The translations under genes were made by a program, and so were the position numbers. 64,000 nucleotides of DNA from Bacteroidota bacterium (GTDB lineage: Bacteria; Bacteroidota; Bacteroidia; Flavobacteriales; Weeksellaceae), in NCBI GenBank assembly GCA_023387375.1, contig JAEWIE010000040.1, forward strand, positions 186,001-250,000, written 5' to 3'. The notes beneath the pieces were generated by a model that saw only the letters and a list, made by a program, of their open reading frames with translations, did not search any database and had not been told where the DNA came from. How positions within the stretch are numbered: the first letter of the stretch is position 1; the number at the start of each line of letters is the position of its first letter. Positions 43,536 through 52,760 of this stretch are shown here, in pieces.

Positions 43536-44876
43536 ATGAGTTGTGGATGTAAAACATCCGGCGATTCCGGTCATTCTTGCGGTACGAAATCTGCAAATGG
43601 CTGCGAAAGTGTGAATACTTGTGGCAATAGTTATAAATTAAGTGTATTTGACTGGCTCTCTGATGTGAGTCGTCCAAGGCAAAAGACCGTCAATGAGCTT
43701 GTAGAGGTACGTTTTAAAAACGATCGAAAAAGTTTTTTTCGTAACACTCAAAATTTCCCACTTCATATAGGGAGTATTGTTACAGTGGAATCCAGTCCCG
43801 GACACGATGTAGGTGTAGTAAGCCTCACAGGAGAGCTTGTGAATATTCAAATGAAAAAGAAGAATTTTTCACCTGAGCACGCCCTGAAAATTTACAGAAT
43901 TTCCAATCAAAAAGATATAGAAACCTGGCAAGAAGCTAGGGAAAAAGAAGATGCAATCAAGACGCAAGCAAAAATTATTGCTTCTCGTTTAGGGCTTGCC
44001 ATGAAAATAACAGACGTTGAATTTCAAGGCGATGGTGCAAAAGCTACCTTTTATTATACTGCTGACAATCGAGTGGATTTCCGTTTGTTGATTAAAGAAT
44101 ATGCCTCCACATTTCGAACCAAAATTGACATGAAACAAATTGGTTTCCGCCAAGAAGCAGCGAAAATAGGGGGTATTGGGTCTTGTGGTAGAGAGCTTTG
44201 CTGTTCTTCTTGGTTAACCGATTTTAGATCAGTTAATACAAATGCAGCTCGTTATCAGCAGCTTAGTATTAATCCACAAAAATTGGCGGGTCAGTGTGGA
44301 AAATTGAAATGTTGTCTAAATTATGAGCTTGAAAGCTATATGGATGCCTTGTCTGACTTTCCATCCTCCAACACAAGTTTAGATACTGAGAAAGGTCGTG
44401 CGTTCTGCATTAAAATTGATGTGTTTAAACGAAAAATGTGGTTTGCCTATGCCGAGAACCCAATGGCTTGGTATGATATTGACACTGCCAAAGTAAAGGA
44501 GCAAATTCAACGTAACAAAAAAGGTCAAAAAGCGCAGCTTTTAGAGGAGCTCATGTCCTCGGAATTGGTTTCTGAAAAATCGGTCGATCTAATTCAAGAA
44601 AGTAAAATTGACCGTTTTGATTCGAGAGGTCGTCAAAATAATCGCAAAGGATCCAATAAAAAGAAAAAAGAGCATCCGAAAGATCGAAGATCAGCTGATG
44701 AGTCTAAAGGACAAAGCCGAAAACAGGTGGTAGGTTCTAGCGAGAAAAGACCGAATAAGAATAATAGAAACCAGTCCAATTCAAGTTCCCGCAAATCGGC
44801 GCCAAGATCCAAGTCAAATAGCCATGGGAATACCAATGAAAAGGTATCGGAACCAAAATCGAATGACAAAAAATAA
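43536..44876 (+). CDS. PSP1 domain protein (RicT/YaaT-like)
   Basis: A 446-residue cytoplasmic protein. The N-terminus is Cys-rich (CGCK, SCGTK, GCES, TCGN). The PSP1 domain spans about residues 40-280, with GSCGRELCCSSWL and GKLKCCLNYELE carrying the cysteines that in Bacillus RicT (YaaT) bind Fe-S clusters. A Lys/Ser/Arg-rich, probably disordered tail of about 90 residues follows. In Bacillus the family affects RNA processing and sporulation; here its role is unknown. It overlaps gldH by 14 nt. Confidence 0.9.
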   Translation: MSCGCKTSGDSGHSCGTKSANGCESVNTCGNSYKLSVFDWLSDVSRPRQKTVNELVEVRFKNDRKSFFRNTQNFPLHIGSIVTVESSPGHDVGVVSLTGELVNIQMKKKNFSPEHALKIYRISNQKDIETWQEAREKEDAIKTQAKIIASRLGLAMKITDVEFQGDGAKATFYYTADNRVDFRLLIKEYASTFRTKIDMKQIGFRQEAAKIGGIGSCGRELCCSSWLTDFRSVNTNAARYQQLSINPQKLAGQCGKLKCCLNYELESYMDALSDFPSSNTSLDTEKGRAFCIKIDVFKRKMWFAYAENPMAWYDIDTAKVKEQIQRNKKGQKAQLLEELMSSELVSEKSVDLIQESKIDRFDSRGRQNNRKGSNKKKKEHPKDRRSADESKGQSRKQVVGSSEKRPNKNNRNQSNSSSRKSAPRSKSNSHGNTNEKVSEPKSNDKK

Positions 44877-45345
44877 CGCGATACTTCTCTTAATGCTTTT
44901 GAGTACACTAGGAAGTTGTGTGAATCCAAATCAGGACATTCAAATTCATTCATTGAATGGGATTTGGCCTAAATCAGAAATTCAGAAGTTTCAATTTGAA
45001 ATAAAAGAGGCACAAAATCCGAAAAACATTATATTTGTTGTAAGAAACAATAATGAATATCCTTACCTAGACTTAGATCTAAAGGTAATAACGCGCGTAG
45101 ATTCTACAAAGGTAATTTTATCAGAGCGTGTGAAGCTGCAGCTTGCAGAATCAAATGGAGAATGGAAAGGAAAAGGATTTGGAGATACAAAAGAGGTATT
45201 GTTTACGTATAAAAGTCAATTTAAATTTCCCGAAAATGGACTTTATACTCTAGAGGTTAGTCCAGAAATGGTACGAAAAACTCTATTAGGAATTGAAGAT
45301 TTTGGGATTAAAATTCAAACTGCGCAATTGAAAGATGGAAAATAA
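44863..45345 (+). CDS. gldH: Gliding motility lipoprotein GldH
   Basis: A 160-residue lipoprotein; the lipobox LGSC places the lipidated Cys at about residue 19 after the ATG at 44863. NNNEYPYLDLDL and the FPENGLYTLEVSPEMVR region fit GldH. In Flavobacterium johnsoniae GldH is needed for gliding, but many non-gliding relatives keep it, so motility is not implied. Earlier in-frame ATGs at 44824 and 44836 would add a hydrophilic tail before the signal peptide and are less likely. Confidence 0.88.
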   Translation: MTKNNAILLLMLLSTLGSCVNPNQDIQIHSLNGIWPKSEIQKFQFEIKEAQNPKNIIFVVRNNNEYPYLDLDLKVITRVDSTKVILSERVKLQLAESNGEWKGKGFGDTKEVLFTYKSQFKFPENGLYTLEVSPEMVRKTLLGIEDFGIKIQTAQLKDGK

Positions 45346-47707
45346 AAATCAAAAAGGTAAGAAAAGTACCTTCCCGTTGCCTAAGAAAAAGCCTCAAATG
45401 CCCTCAATTCAACGATGGATTAAATTCATCTGGACTGCACTTGTGGTGGTCATCGTGGGTATTGCTGCGGTTTTCTTTGCCGTATCGCAAGGATTTCTAG
45501 GCGATATGCCTGAGGTAACAGAGCTTGAAAATCCAGATATTTATGTGGCTTCTGAAATTATTTCTGCAGATGGCGTTTTGCTAGGGAAGTTCGAAAAAGA
45601 GAAAACGGAACCTGTTACTTATCAGGACCTTCCTCCCTACTTGGTCTATGCGCTTCAAGCGAAAGAGGACGAACGTTTCAAGGAGCATTCAGGAATTGAT
45701 GTAAAGTCTTTTGCCAGAGCTGTTTACTTTAGAGGTGAACGAGGAGGTGGATCGACCATTACGCAGCAGTTAGCCAAACTTTTATTTACGAAGAAGCCTT
45801 CTTCCAACCCTCTATATCGGGTTGTGCAAAAACTAAAAGAATGGGTTGTAGCGGTAAGTTTGGAAAAACGATATACGAAAGAAGAGATTGTGACTCTTTA
45901 TTTCAACAAGTTTGATTTCACCTACAATGCAAATGGTATAGAAATGGCCTCGCGAGTCTATTTCAATAAGAAAACAAAGGATTTGACACTTCCAGAAGCA
46001 GCAATGTTTGTAGCGATGCTTGAGGCTCCGATAGCGAACAACCCTTTACGTAATCCCGAACGTGCAAAACGAAGAAGAGATGTGGTTTTGGAGCAGATGC
46101 TTCAAACTGGTTATTTAGACCAATCAACTTACCAAACCGCAATCGATACTCCAATCGTAACGGATTATCAACCAATCCGTTCCATTGATGAAGGGTACAG
46201 TGCTTATTATAAGTTTTTCCTTCGCAAAGAGATTGAAAAGTATTTGAAAGAGTATGAGAAGAAAACAGGTAAGCCTTTGAACCTATACAAAGATGGGTTG
46301 AAAATATATGTGACTCTTGATTCAAAAATGCAGCGTTTTGCGGAAGAAGCGATTAAGGAACACTTGACTCAACTTCAAAAGAGTTTTGATGCGGAGCAAC
46401 GAGGTCGTAAAAACAGACCGTTCTATTTGATTTCTGAAAAGGAAAGTGATCGAATTATGCTACAGGCGATGAAGAGAACAGGACGCTATAAGCAATTAGC
46501 GGCCGCAGGAGTCCCAGAGGACTCTATTATGCTCGAATTTCATAAGCCAATTAAAACGACACGTTTCACGTGGAACGGAGAGGAAGAAGTGGAGATGTCA
46601 CCTTATGACTCCATTCGCTACCACAAACAAATTGCACAGGCAGGTCTAATGTCTATGAGCCCAGGTACCGGAGAGATCAAAGCGTGGGTCGGTGGGATTA
46701 ACTGGCAGCATTTCCAATACGATCACATTAAACAAGGGAAACGTCAGGTGGGATCTACCTTCAAACCGTTTGTTTATGCTGCGGCGATTATGAATTTGGG
46801 AATGACACCTTGTACCAAAATATCGAATGCAACGTTTGATGAACGAGGCTACCGAGTACAGGGAACGGGTGGTGAATTAACGCTTAGGAATGCTTTGGCC
46901 TTTTCTCGAAATCCAGTTGCCGTTCGTTTAATGGATATGACTGGAACAGACAAAGTAATTCAGCTTGCGCGTGATCTTGGTGTGACGCAAGATATGCCTA
47001 GAGGGCAGCTTGCGGTTGCTTTGGGGTCGACCGATATTACTATTTATGAAATGCTTGGTGCTTACAGTACATTCGCCAACTTTGGAAATTACATTCGTCC
47101 CGAAATGATTTGGAGAATCGAAGATGCAAATTCAAGAGTAATTACGGAGGTGAAAAATGAAACCAAAGAGATAATGAATGAACTCTACGCTTATACTATG
47201 ATTGATTTGATGAAAGGCGTAGCGGAATACGGAACCGCTTCAGGAGAACTTGGCCGACGTGGAGTTTCAAAAGATATTGAGATTGCCGCTAAAACGGGTA
47301 CGACCCAGAACAACTCCGATGGTTGGTTCATTGGAATGACGCCTAATTTAGCCACTGGAGTGTGGGTCGGATGGGAAGATAGAGCTACCCATTTCCGAAG
47401 TACAGGAGAAGGACAGGGGGCTAAAATGGCCTTGCCAATTTGGGCGATCTATATGAAGAAAATTTGGGCAGAAAAATCTCTAGGGGTTTCCCCAGAGGAT
47501 AAATTTATTAAGCCTTCGAATTGGACGGGAGACTGCGGTGATTTGTCAGGATTAGGAGGATACGGTGATGAGGGTGGACTTCAGACCATAGAACAGATCC
47601 GAAATCCAACTCCAGAACAAACGACACAGGAAAGGGCACCTGTGAAAAAAGAAGAAAATCTCAACGAGAAATTAAATAAAGACTCCAACGTAGATTTCAA
47701 TCAATAG
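45335..47707 (+). CDS. Class A penicillin-binding protein (PBP1A-like)
   Basis: Bifunctional peptidoglycan glycosyltransferase/transpeptidase of 790 residues with one membrane anchor at about residues 32-55. The GT51 domain shows KEDERFKEHSG and GGSTITQQLAK. The transpeptidase domain shows the SxxK motif in GSTFKPFVYAA, SRNP as the SxN motif and KTGTTQNNSDGWF. The Pro/Glu/Lys-rich C-terminus is typical. It overlaps gldH by 11 nt and ends before a terminator. Confidence 0.96.
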   Translation: MENKNQKGKKSTFPLPKKKPQMPSIQRWIKFIWTALVVVIVGIAAVFFAVSQGFLGDMPEVTELENPDIYVASEIISADGVLLGKFEKEKTEPVTYQDLPPYLVYALQAKEDERFKEHSGIDVKSFARAVYFRGERGGGSTITQQLAKLLFTKKPSSNPLYRVVQKLKEWVVAVSLEKRYTKEEIVTLYFNKFDFTYNANGIEMASRVYFNKKTKDLTLPEAAMFVAMLEAPIANNPLRNPERAKRRRDVVLEQMLQTGYLDQSTYQTAIDTPIVTDYQPIRSIDEGYSAYYKFFLRKEIEKYLKEYEKKTGKPLNLYKDGLKIYVTLDSKMQRFAEEAIKEHLTQLQKSFDAEQRGRKNRPFYLISEKESDRIMLQAMKRTGRYKQLAAAGVPEDSIMLEFHKPIKTTRFTWNGEEEVEMSPYDSIRYHKQIAQAGLMSMSPGTGEIKAWVGGINWQHFQYDHIKQGKRQVGSTFKPFVYAAAIMNLGMTPCTKISNATFDERGYRVQGTGGELTLRNALAFSRNPVAVRLMDMTGTDKVIQLARDLGVTQDMPRGQLAVALGSTDITIYEMLGAYSTFANFGNYIRPEMIWRIEDANSRVITEVKNETKEIMNELYAYTMIDLMKGVAEYGTASGELGRRGVSKDIEIAAKTGTTQNNSDGWFIGMTPNLATGVWVGWEDRATHFRSTGEGQGAKMALPIWAIYMKKIWAEKSLGVSPEDKFIKPSNWTGDCGDLSGLGGYGDEGGLQTIEQIRNPTPEQTTQERAPVKKEENLNEKLNKDSNVDFNQ

Positions 47708-47712
47708 TACAG

Positions 47713-47740
47713 AAGGCCTTTTAAAGGCCTTTTGTTTTTT
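47713..47740 (+). terminator. Terminator after the PBP gene
   Basis: An 8-bp stem of AAGGCCTT with AAGGCCTT and a 3-nt loop is followed by a T-rich tail. Confidence 0.75.
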
Positions 47741-47752
47741 AGTACTTGTATT

Positions 47753-49300
47753 ATGCGATTAGATAGGATTACTCAGTTGTTTCGCAAACGGTTTCCAGGC
47801 GATGAAAGCTATGATTTAGCACAACGTCAAACTCCAAACGTACTCTATGCATTGGTACGACCCGATTCATTTCCAGAGGCAGAATTGCTCGATTTTAACG
47901 AGGAACTCTCCCGAGAGATTGGGCTTGGTGGAATAGAGGACTCAAAAGATATTGATTTTTTAAATTGCAATTACATACCTTCAAATTTAGAAACGTATGC
48001 GACTGCCTACAGTGGGCATCAATTTGGGAATTGGGCGGGGCAGCTTGGTGATGGTCGCGCAATTTTCCTTGGAGAGATTGAAAATGATAAAAATAAGCTT
48101 ACAGAACTTCAATGGAAGGGAGTAGGCGCAACACCCTATTCACGTAGGGCAGACGGCAGGGCCGTTTTACGCTCGACAGTACGTGAATATCTCATGAGTG
48201 AGGCGATGCATTATTTAGGAGTCCCTACTTCTCGATCTCTTAGTCTAAGTCTGTCAGGAGAAGCTGTGATGAGAGACAAACTTTATTCTGGGCATATAAG
48301 ACCTGAAAAAGGTGCGTTTATGATGCGTACCGCAAGCCATTTTCTGCGTTTTGGACATTTGGAATTTCTCGCCTCTCAAGGACGAGAAGATTTGCTTAAG
48401 GATTTAGTTGATTTTGCAATTGAAAGAGAATCAAATGCGGTAGAATTGCGACAAAGCTCAGATCCTTATTTGGCTTGGTTTAAACAAGTTATGCATAAAA
48501 CCGCCAATTTGATGGTGCAGTGGTATCGTGTGGGGTTCACTCATGGAGTGATGAACACAGACAACATGTCTCTAGCCGGAATCACGATCGATTATGGACC
48601 TTTTTCGATGCTAGATGAGTACGATTTAAACTTTACCCCGAATACGACAGATTTGCCTGGAAGAAGATATGCTTTTGGTCAGCAGGGGCAAATTGCACAA
48701 TGGAATCTATGGCAGCTTGCGAATTCAGTGGCGCCGCTTGTAAATGAGATCAGTGAACTTCAAAAAGAGCTTGATGGATTCTCGTCCTACTTTTGGCAAG
48801 AATATGATCATATGCTAGCTAGAAAATTTGGTTTTGAAAAAGTAGAGAAAGAGGATACAGATTTCTTTACTGAGTGGCAGGGTTTGATGCAAGGCACAAA
48901 GGCCGATTATACGTTGTTTTTTATAAAATTAGAATCTTTTGAAGGATCAACTGATTCCACTTCTTTTTTCAAGGAAGTATTTTACAGGCCCCTTACTCAT
49001 ACACAAGAAGACAAGTTCAGCGCTTTTATTGAAAAGTACCAGAAACGTAAGTCTCGAAATCTTATTTCGGATCACGAGGCTTTGTTACTTATGCAAAAAG
49101 CCAACCCTAAATTCACATTAAGAAATTATCTGCTTTACGAATGCATTGAGCAGCTTGAGAAGGGAGATAGGACCTTATTCGATCAATTAAAAACAGCTCT
49201 AAAATCGCCTTATGAGCAGCTTTATCCTGAGTGGAGTGTCAAAAGACCGCCAGGATATGAAGACACCTTTGGGAGCTCAACGTTATCATGTAGTTCCTAA
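47753..49300 (+). CDS. selO: SelO (YdiU, UPF0061) family protein adenylyltransferase
   Basis: Pseudokinase-fold enzyme of 515 residues; the E. coli homologue AMPylates proteins in redox stress. Conserved elements are YSGHQFGNWAGQLGDGRAIFLGE and the MRTASHFLRFGHLE region, followed by GVMNTDNMSLAGITIDYGPF. The ATG at 47753 is chosen because it matches the usual start; the upstream in-frame start lies in the terminator. The C-terminus is LSCSS: the Cys is third from last, where the eukaryotic protein has selenocysteine. Confidence 0.95.
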   Translation: MRLDRITQLFRKRFPGDESYDLAQRQTPNVLYALVRPDSFPEAELLDFNEELSREIGLGGIEDSKDIDFLNCNYIPSNLETYATAYSGHQFGNWAGQLGDGRAIFLGEIENDKNKLTELQWKGVGATPYSRRADGRAVLRSTVREYLMSEAMHYLGVPTSRSLSLSLSGEAVMRDKLYSGHIRPEKGAFMMRTASHFLRFGHLEFLASQGREDLLKDLVDFAIERESNAVELRQSSDPYLAWFKQVMHKTANLMVQWYRVGFTHGVMNTDNMSLAGITIDYGPFSMLDEYDLNFTPNTTDLPGRRYAFGQQGQIAQWNLWQLANSVAPLVNEISELQKELDGFSSYFWQEYDHMLARKFGFEKVEKEDTDFFTEWQGLMQGTKADYTLFFIKLESFEGSTDSTSFFKEVFYRPLTHTQEDKFSAFIEKYQKRKSRNLISDHEALLLMQKANPKFTLRNYLLYECIEQLEKGDRTLFDQLKTALKSPYEQLYPEWSVKRPPGYEDTFGSSTLSCSS

Positions 49301-49325
49301 GGTGCGCAAAATGTGGGATTATTTG

Positions 49326-49333
49326 TATTTTTG
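49326..49333 (+). promoter_or_regulatory. Promoter -7 element for the DUF6080-like gene
   Basis: TATTTTTG lies just after the selO stop and 20 nt before the TTG start at 49353. Confidence 0.5.
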
Positions 49334-49352
49334 AGCGCTTAGAGTATCTCCT

Positions 49353-50627
49353 TTGAAATTAATAGATAAACTTTCTTCAGGTTTAAAAATGGTCTTCCCT
49401 TCCAACCCAATGGAATGGGCAGTGTTTTTTGTGTTCGCGCTGAGCTATGGGGTTCTTGCCACGTCCATAGCTCTTGATTATCGAATTGTTTTTGATAATC
49501 GTATACCTTGGGATGCCTACTTTAGTTTTGACAATCGCGCAATTGTGATGACAGGTGGTGGATTTGAGAGACATCCGCTTGCCAATTATTATTTCAATTG
49601 GATTCGAGAACTTGCGCTTCTAATTTCTGGGGGTAAGATGAATTCCACGTTTCGACTTGTGCTATCTCTCTGTAGTGTTTTGACAGTTAGTCTAACTATA
49701 GTGCAAGTTTTCAAATATTTACGTGAGATCATTCAGCTGCCAAAATTCCTATCCTGTTTACTTGTTTTGTTCTTTTCTTTGTTCGCAACGAATATTCTTT
49801 TAAGTTTTACCCCAGAGACGTATACTTATAGTCTGTTTTTCCTGATGCTCTTTACTTCCTATACAGCGCGCAAAATTAATAATGGTGGTAAGTTTTCGGT
49901 GGTTTCACTTACGGTCTTTACCGTTTCAATCGGGGGGCTCACGGTGACAAATGCGGCGAAAGTTTATTTAGGATTGCTTTTCGAAAAAGGACTATTCAAA
50001 TCCGTTAAATCCGTTGGAAATGCAGTCATTCGAGGAGGTGTAGCAGTAGGAGTTTTCGTACTATTGTTTTTATATCGCATGAATTTTGATTATGGTCTTA
50101 TTTTGTCAAAAACGACCGAGCAATATGAAAAATTTTCAAAGCCAAAAGTTACCCCATTATGGGATATGATTTCGTCTTGGTTTGTAGGAGGAAATGTTCT
50201 TTTTTCAGGATTTGTAACCCGCGATTATCACAATAAAAAAGGCTTTGAATACAAGGCTCTATTTATGGACGTATATTCGAGCTGGGTCCCGTATCTATTT
50301 GTAGGATTGTTTTTTAGCCTATTAATTTGGTCGTGGATAAAGAATAGAAAAAACAAACTAGTGCAAATTTTGTTTTTACTTTTTCTTTTCGATTTCTTTA
50401 TTCACTGCATACTAAAGTTTGGACTCCATACTTCCTATATTTATGGAGGGCATTTCGTGATGGTATATCCTCTGGTTATAGGTTGGTTATTTTATTCCTA
50501 TCGAAAGCAAAGCAAAGTTCTGACTGCTTTAGGTATCACACTGGCTCTTATGACTTTGTATCTGGCGCTGAACAATGCCTATAGAATGCAAGAATTTTTT
50601 GACTTCTTAAATCTATATTATCAGTAG
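49353..50627 (+). CDS. Multi-pass membrane protein, DUF6080-like
   Basis: A 424-residue integral membrane protein with about ten hydrophobic segments. The region FDNRIPWDAYFSFDNRAIVMTGG near residues 47-70 and FTPETYTYSLFFL resemble the DUF6080 proteins of Chryseobacterium and relatives. No enzymatic motif is recognised; such proteins are loosely like membrane glycosyltransferases, which is speculation. The start is uncertain: TTG at 49353 fits the family's MKLIDKL beginning, but ATG at 49389 is possible. Confidence 0.75.
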   Translation: MKLIDKLSSGLKMVFPSNPMEWAVFFVFALSYGVLATSIALDYRIVFDNRIPWDAYFSFDNRAIVMTGGGFERHPLANYYFNWIRELALLISGGKMNSTFRLVLSLCSVLTVSLTIVQVFKYLREIIQLPKFLSCLLVLFFSLFATNILLSFTPETYTYSLFFLMLFTSYTARKINNGGKFSVVSLTVFTVSIGGLTVTNAAKVYLGLLFEKGLFKSVKSVGNAVIRGGVAVGVFVLLFLYRMNFDYGLILSKTTEQYEKFSKPKVTPLWDMISSWFVGGNVLFSGFVTRDYHNKKGFEYKALFMDVYSSWVPYLFVGLFFSLLIWSWIKNRKNKLVQILFLLFLFDFFIHCILKFGLHTSYIYGGHFVMVYPLVIGWLFYSYRKQSKVLTALGITLALMTLYLALNNAYRMQEFFDFLNLYYQ

Positions 50628-50643
50628 CAAAGAAAATTAGAGA

Positions 50644-51177
50644 TTATTTTGCTTCGACACAAAAAACTCGATATTGTACAGCCCGTGCAGATTTAAATTG
50701 GCTTCTAATGCGACTCAAATCTGAACTTGCACTCTGTTTCGAAACGTAACTTCCTACTAAAATCCGGTAATTCGGTCTTAAAGAGGCATCGGTTTCTACT
50801 TTAATGTTTGGAAAACGGTTGCGAAAAAAGGATTTAATTTCATTGGCTTCTTGGTTGCTTTTCGCCACTGCAATTTGAATTTTGTACCCTAGAATTCGTG
50901 GATTTTGACGACAGATTTCAGCTCTTGATAAAGGTCTTGAAGAGCTTCCTGAACCTCTTGAGTCTCTGACATCTACGTCGCTATCTGAGTTCGGCATTTG
51001 AGTAGGACGAGTACAGTTGTCTTCCATTTTTGACATCGTTTCACTAACTCGTTTGTCCATCGAGATGGTAAGAGAAGTGCCTTGCAAGGTGTCCGTTTTT
51101 GTTATGACCTGGCTTTTAAAAAGTCCAAGGTGAAGCACAAAAAAGAATAAGGTATAGAGTACATTTTTTTTCATCAA
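50644..51177 (-). CDS. Secreted SPOR-domain protein
   Basis: A 177-residue protein with an N-terminal signal peptide (MMKKNVLYTLFFF to KSQ), a Ser/Asp-rich linker and a C-terminal SPOR domain at about residues 95-170 (YKIQIAVAKSNQEANEIKSFF, YRILVGSYVSKQSASSDLS). SPOR domains bind septal peptidoglycan lacking stem peptides, so a division-related role is likely. It converges with the DUF6080-like gene. Confidence 0.85.
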   Translation of the reverse strand: MMKKNVLYTLFFFVLHLGLFKSQVITKTDTLQGTSLTISMDKRVSETMSKMEDNCTRPTQMPNSDSDVDVRDSRGSGSSSRPLSRAEICRQNPRILGYKIQIAVAKSNQEANEIKSFFRNRFPNIKVETDASLRPNYRILVGSYVSKQSASSDLSRIRSQFKSARAVQYRVFCVEAK

Positions 51178-51280
51178 AGGTAATTTGGGACAAATTTACT
51201 ATAAATAAAAATTATACCAAAAGCTATTATTTAGAATGGTTACAAATTAATGGGCTTCTCAGAATCTCTAATTTTTTCGG

Positions 51281-51312
51281 TTGTTAATGTAGTGTTAAAA
51301 AGCTTACTTTTG
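51281..51312 (+). promoter_or_regulatory. Promoter of the alternative complex III operon
   Basis: TTG at 51281-51283 and TACTTTTG at 51305-51312 are separated by 21 nt, 49 nt before the actA start. It is one of the best promoter matches in the window. Confidence 0.7.
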
Positions 51313-51361
51313 CAGAATTGAATGGATACTCATCAATTTTTACTAACCCAAGATTAATTAA

Positions 51362-52738
51362 ATGATTAGTTGGAGAAAGCATTACAAGAGGGGGCTGGTA
51401 GCAATAGGTCTATTGTTTGCCACTGCCACTTCGGTCCAGGCTCAGGACGGTGATCCTAAAAATGGCGAAACACTTTTTAAAGCCAATTGTACCGCGTGTC
51501 ACGCGTTAGACAAAAATTTAATTGGCCCTGCCTTAGGTGGGGTTGTAGAGCGGCTAGAGAAGGACGAAGGTCTAGGTGTAGATTGGTTACACAAATGGAT
51601 CAAAGACAACGAAGCACTTCGTAATTCAGGAGACGCATATGCCAATAAGACTTTTGAGGCGCATAATAAGATTGTCATGCTTCCCTTTCCGAATCTTTCG
51701 GATCAGGATATAGATGATATTCTTGCCTATACGTCTAATCCCCCTGCACCAGAACCTGCTGCCGATGCTGCAGCTGGAGCCGGAGCTACAGACGATAATT
51801 CACTAGCGCTTCTAAACGAGGCTAAGAAACAAAGTGAAAATTCTAAAATTCTATTAATCTCCCTAATCGCTATTGTAGGGCTTCTTGTTTGGTTGTTATT
51901 AAAGCTAAGACAGCTTGTGAAACTCAGCCAAACCGACGAGCTTGCTGATCTTAATAAAGCGAATGCCTATACCTTTGGTAGTCTGTACGCGAAGTATAGT
52001 TATGTAGGTAAAATCGCAATGGGTCTACTTGCTCTATTGGCTTTCTACGGTGTGTGGAATGCATTAATGGGAATTGGGGTTTACAAAGGCTATCAGCCAG
52101 AACAACCTATCCACTTCTCGCATAAAATTCACGCGGGAGTTAACAAAATTGACTGTCAACTATGTCACTCTTCTGCAAAATACGGAAAAGTGTCAGAGAT
52201 TCCTTCCATGAATGTTTGTATGAACTGTCACCGTAATATTTCTGAATACACAGGGACGTATATGGAGCCTGGAAAAGACAAAGAATTCTATGACGCTGAG
52301 ATTCAAAAGATTTACGCCGCAACAGGATGGGATCCAGGAAGTCAATCCTACAAAAATGAGAAGAAGCCAGTAGAGTGGGTACGTATTCACAACATGCCTG
52401 ATTTCGTATACTTTAATCACGCGCAGCACGTAGTCGCAGGTGAGAAAACGATTATCAGTTCCCACAACAAAAAGAATCCAGACGATCAAATTGATGTCGT
52501 GTGTAAAGCTTGTCACGGACAGGTGGATACCATGAACGTTGTTGCCATGGCAAATGATTTCACTATGGGATGGTGTATTGAATGCCATAGAACAACAGAA
52601 GTTGATATGGACAACGGCTATAACAAAGAATATTTCGCCAATCTTCACGATAAGTTGAAAAAACAGTATCCGAAAGAAGAAGGTAAGATTACCGTAGATG
52701 CTATTGGTGGTCTTGAGTGTGGAAAATGTCATTATTAA
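51362..52738 (+). CDS. actA: Alternative complex III cytochrome subunit ActA with N-terminal monoheme domain
   Basis: A 458-residue multiheme cytochrome c. A signal peptide (about 1-28) is followed by a class I cytochrome c domain with CTACH at residues 43-47, then two membrane segments at about 163-185 and 217-238. A pentaheme region with CQLCH, CMNCH, CKACH, CIECH and a C-terminal CGKCH comes last, giving six CXXCH motifs. The pentaheme part corresponds to ActA; the extra N-terminal heme domain appears fused. The first gene of the operon. Confidence 0.92.
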   Translation: MISWRKHYKRGLVAIGLLFATATSVQAQDGDPKNGETLFKANCTACHALDKNLIGPALGGVVERLEKDEGLGVDWLHKWIKDNEALRNSGDAYANKTFEAHNKIVMLPFPNLSDQDIDDILAYTSNPPAPEPAADAAAGAGATDDNSLALLNEAKKQSENSKILLISLIAIVGLLVWLLLKLRQLVKLSQTDELADLNKANAYTFGSLYAKYSYVGKIAMGLLALLAFYGVWNALMGIGVYKGYQPEQPIHFSHKIHAGVNKIDCQLCHSSAKYGKVSEIPSMNVCMNCHRNISEYTGTYMEPGKDKEFYDAEIQKIYAATGWDPGSQSYKNEKKPVEWVRIHNMPDFVYFNHAQHVVAGEKTIISSHNKKNPDDQIDVVCKACHGQVDTMNVVAMANDFTMGWCIECHRTTEVDMDNGYNKEYFANLHDKLKKQYPKEEGKITVDAIGGLECGKCHY

Positions 52739-52760
52739 TAACGTTAAATCAGAAGTATAA

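Noticed and set aside
43405..43677. Minus-strand ORF of 90 codons across the start of the PSP1 gene
   Set aside because: It is antisense to a well-supported gene and its promoter, with no family resemblance.
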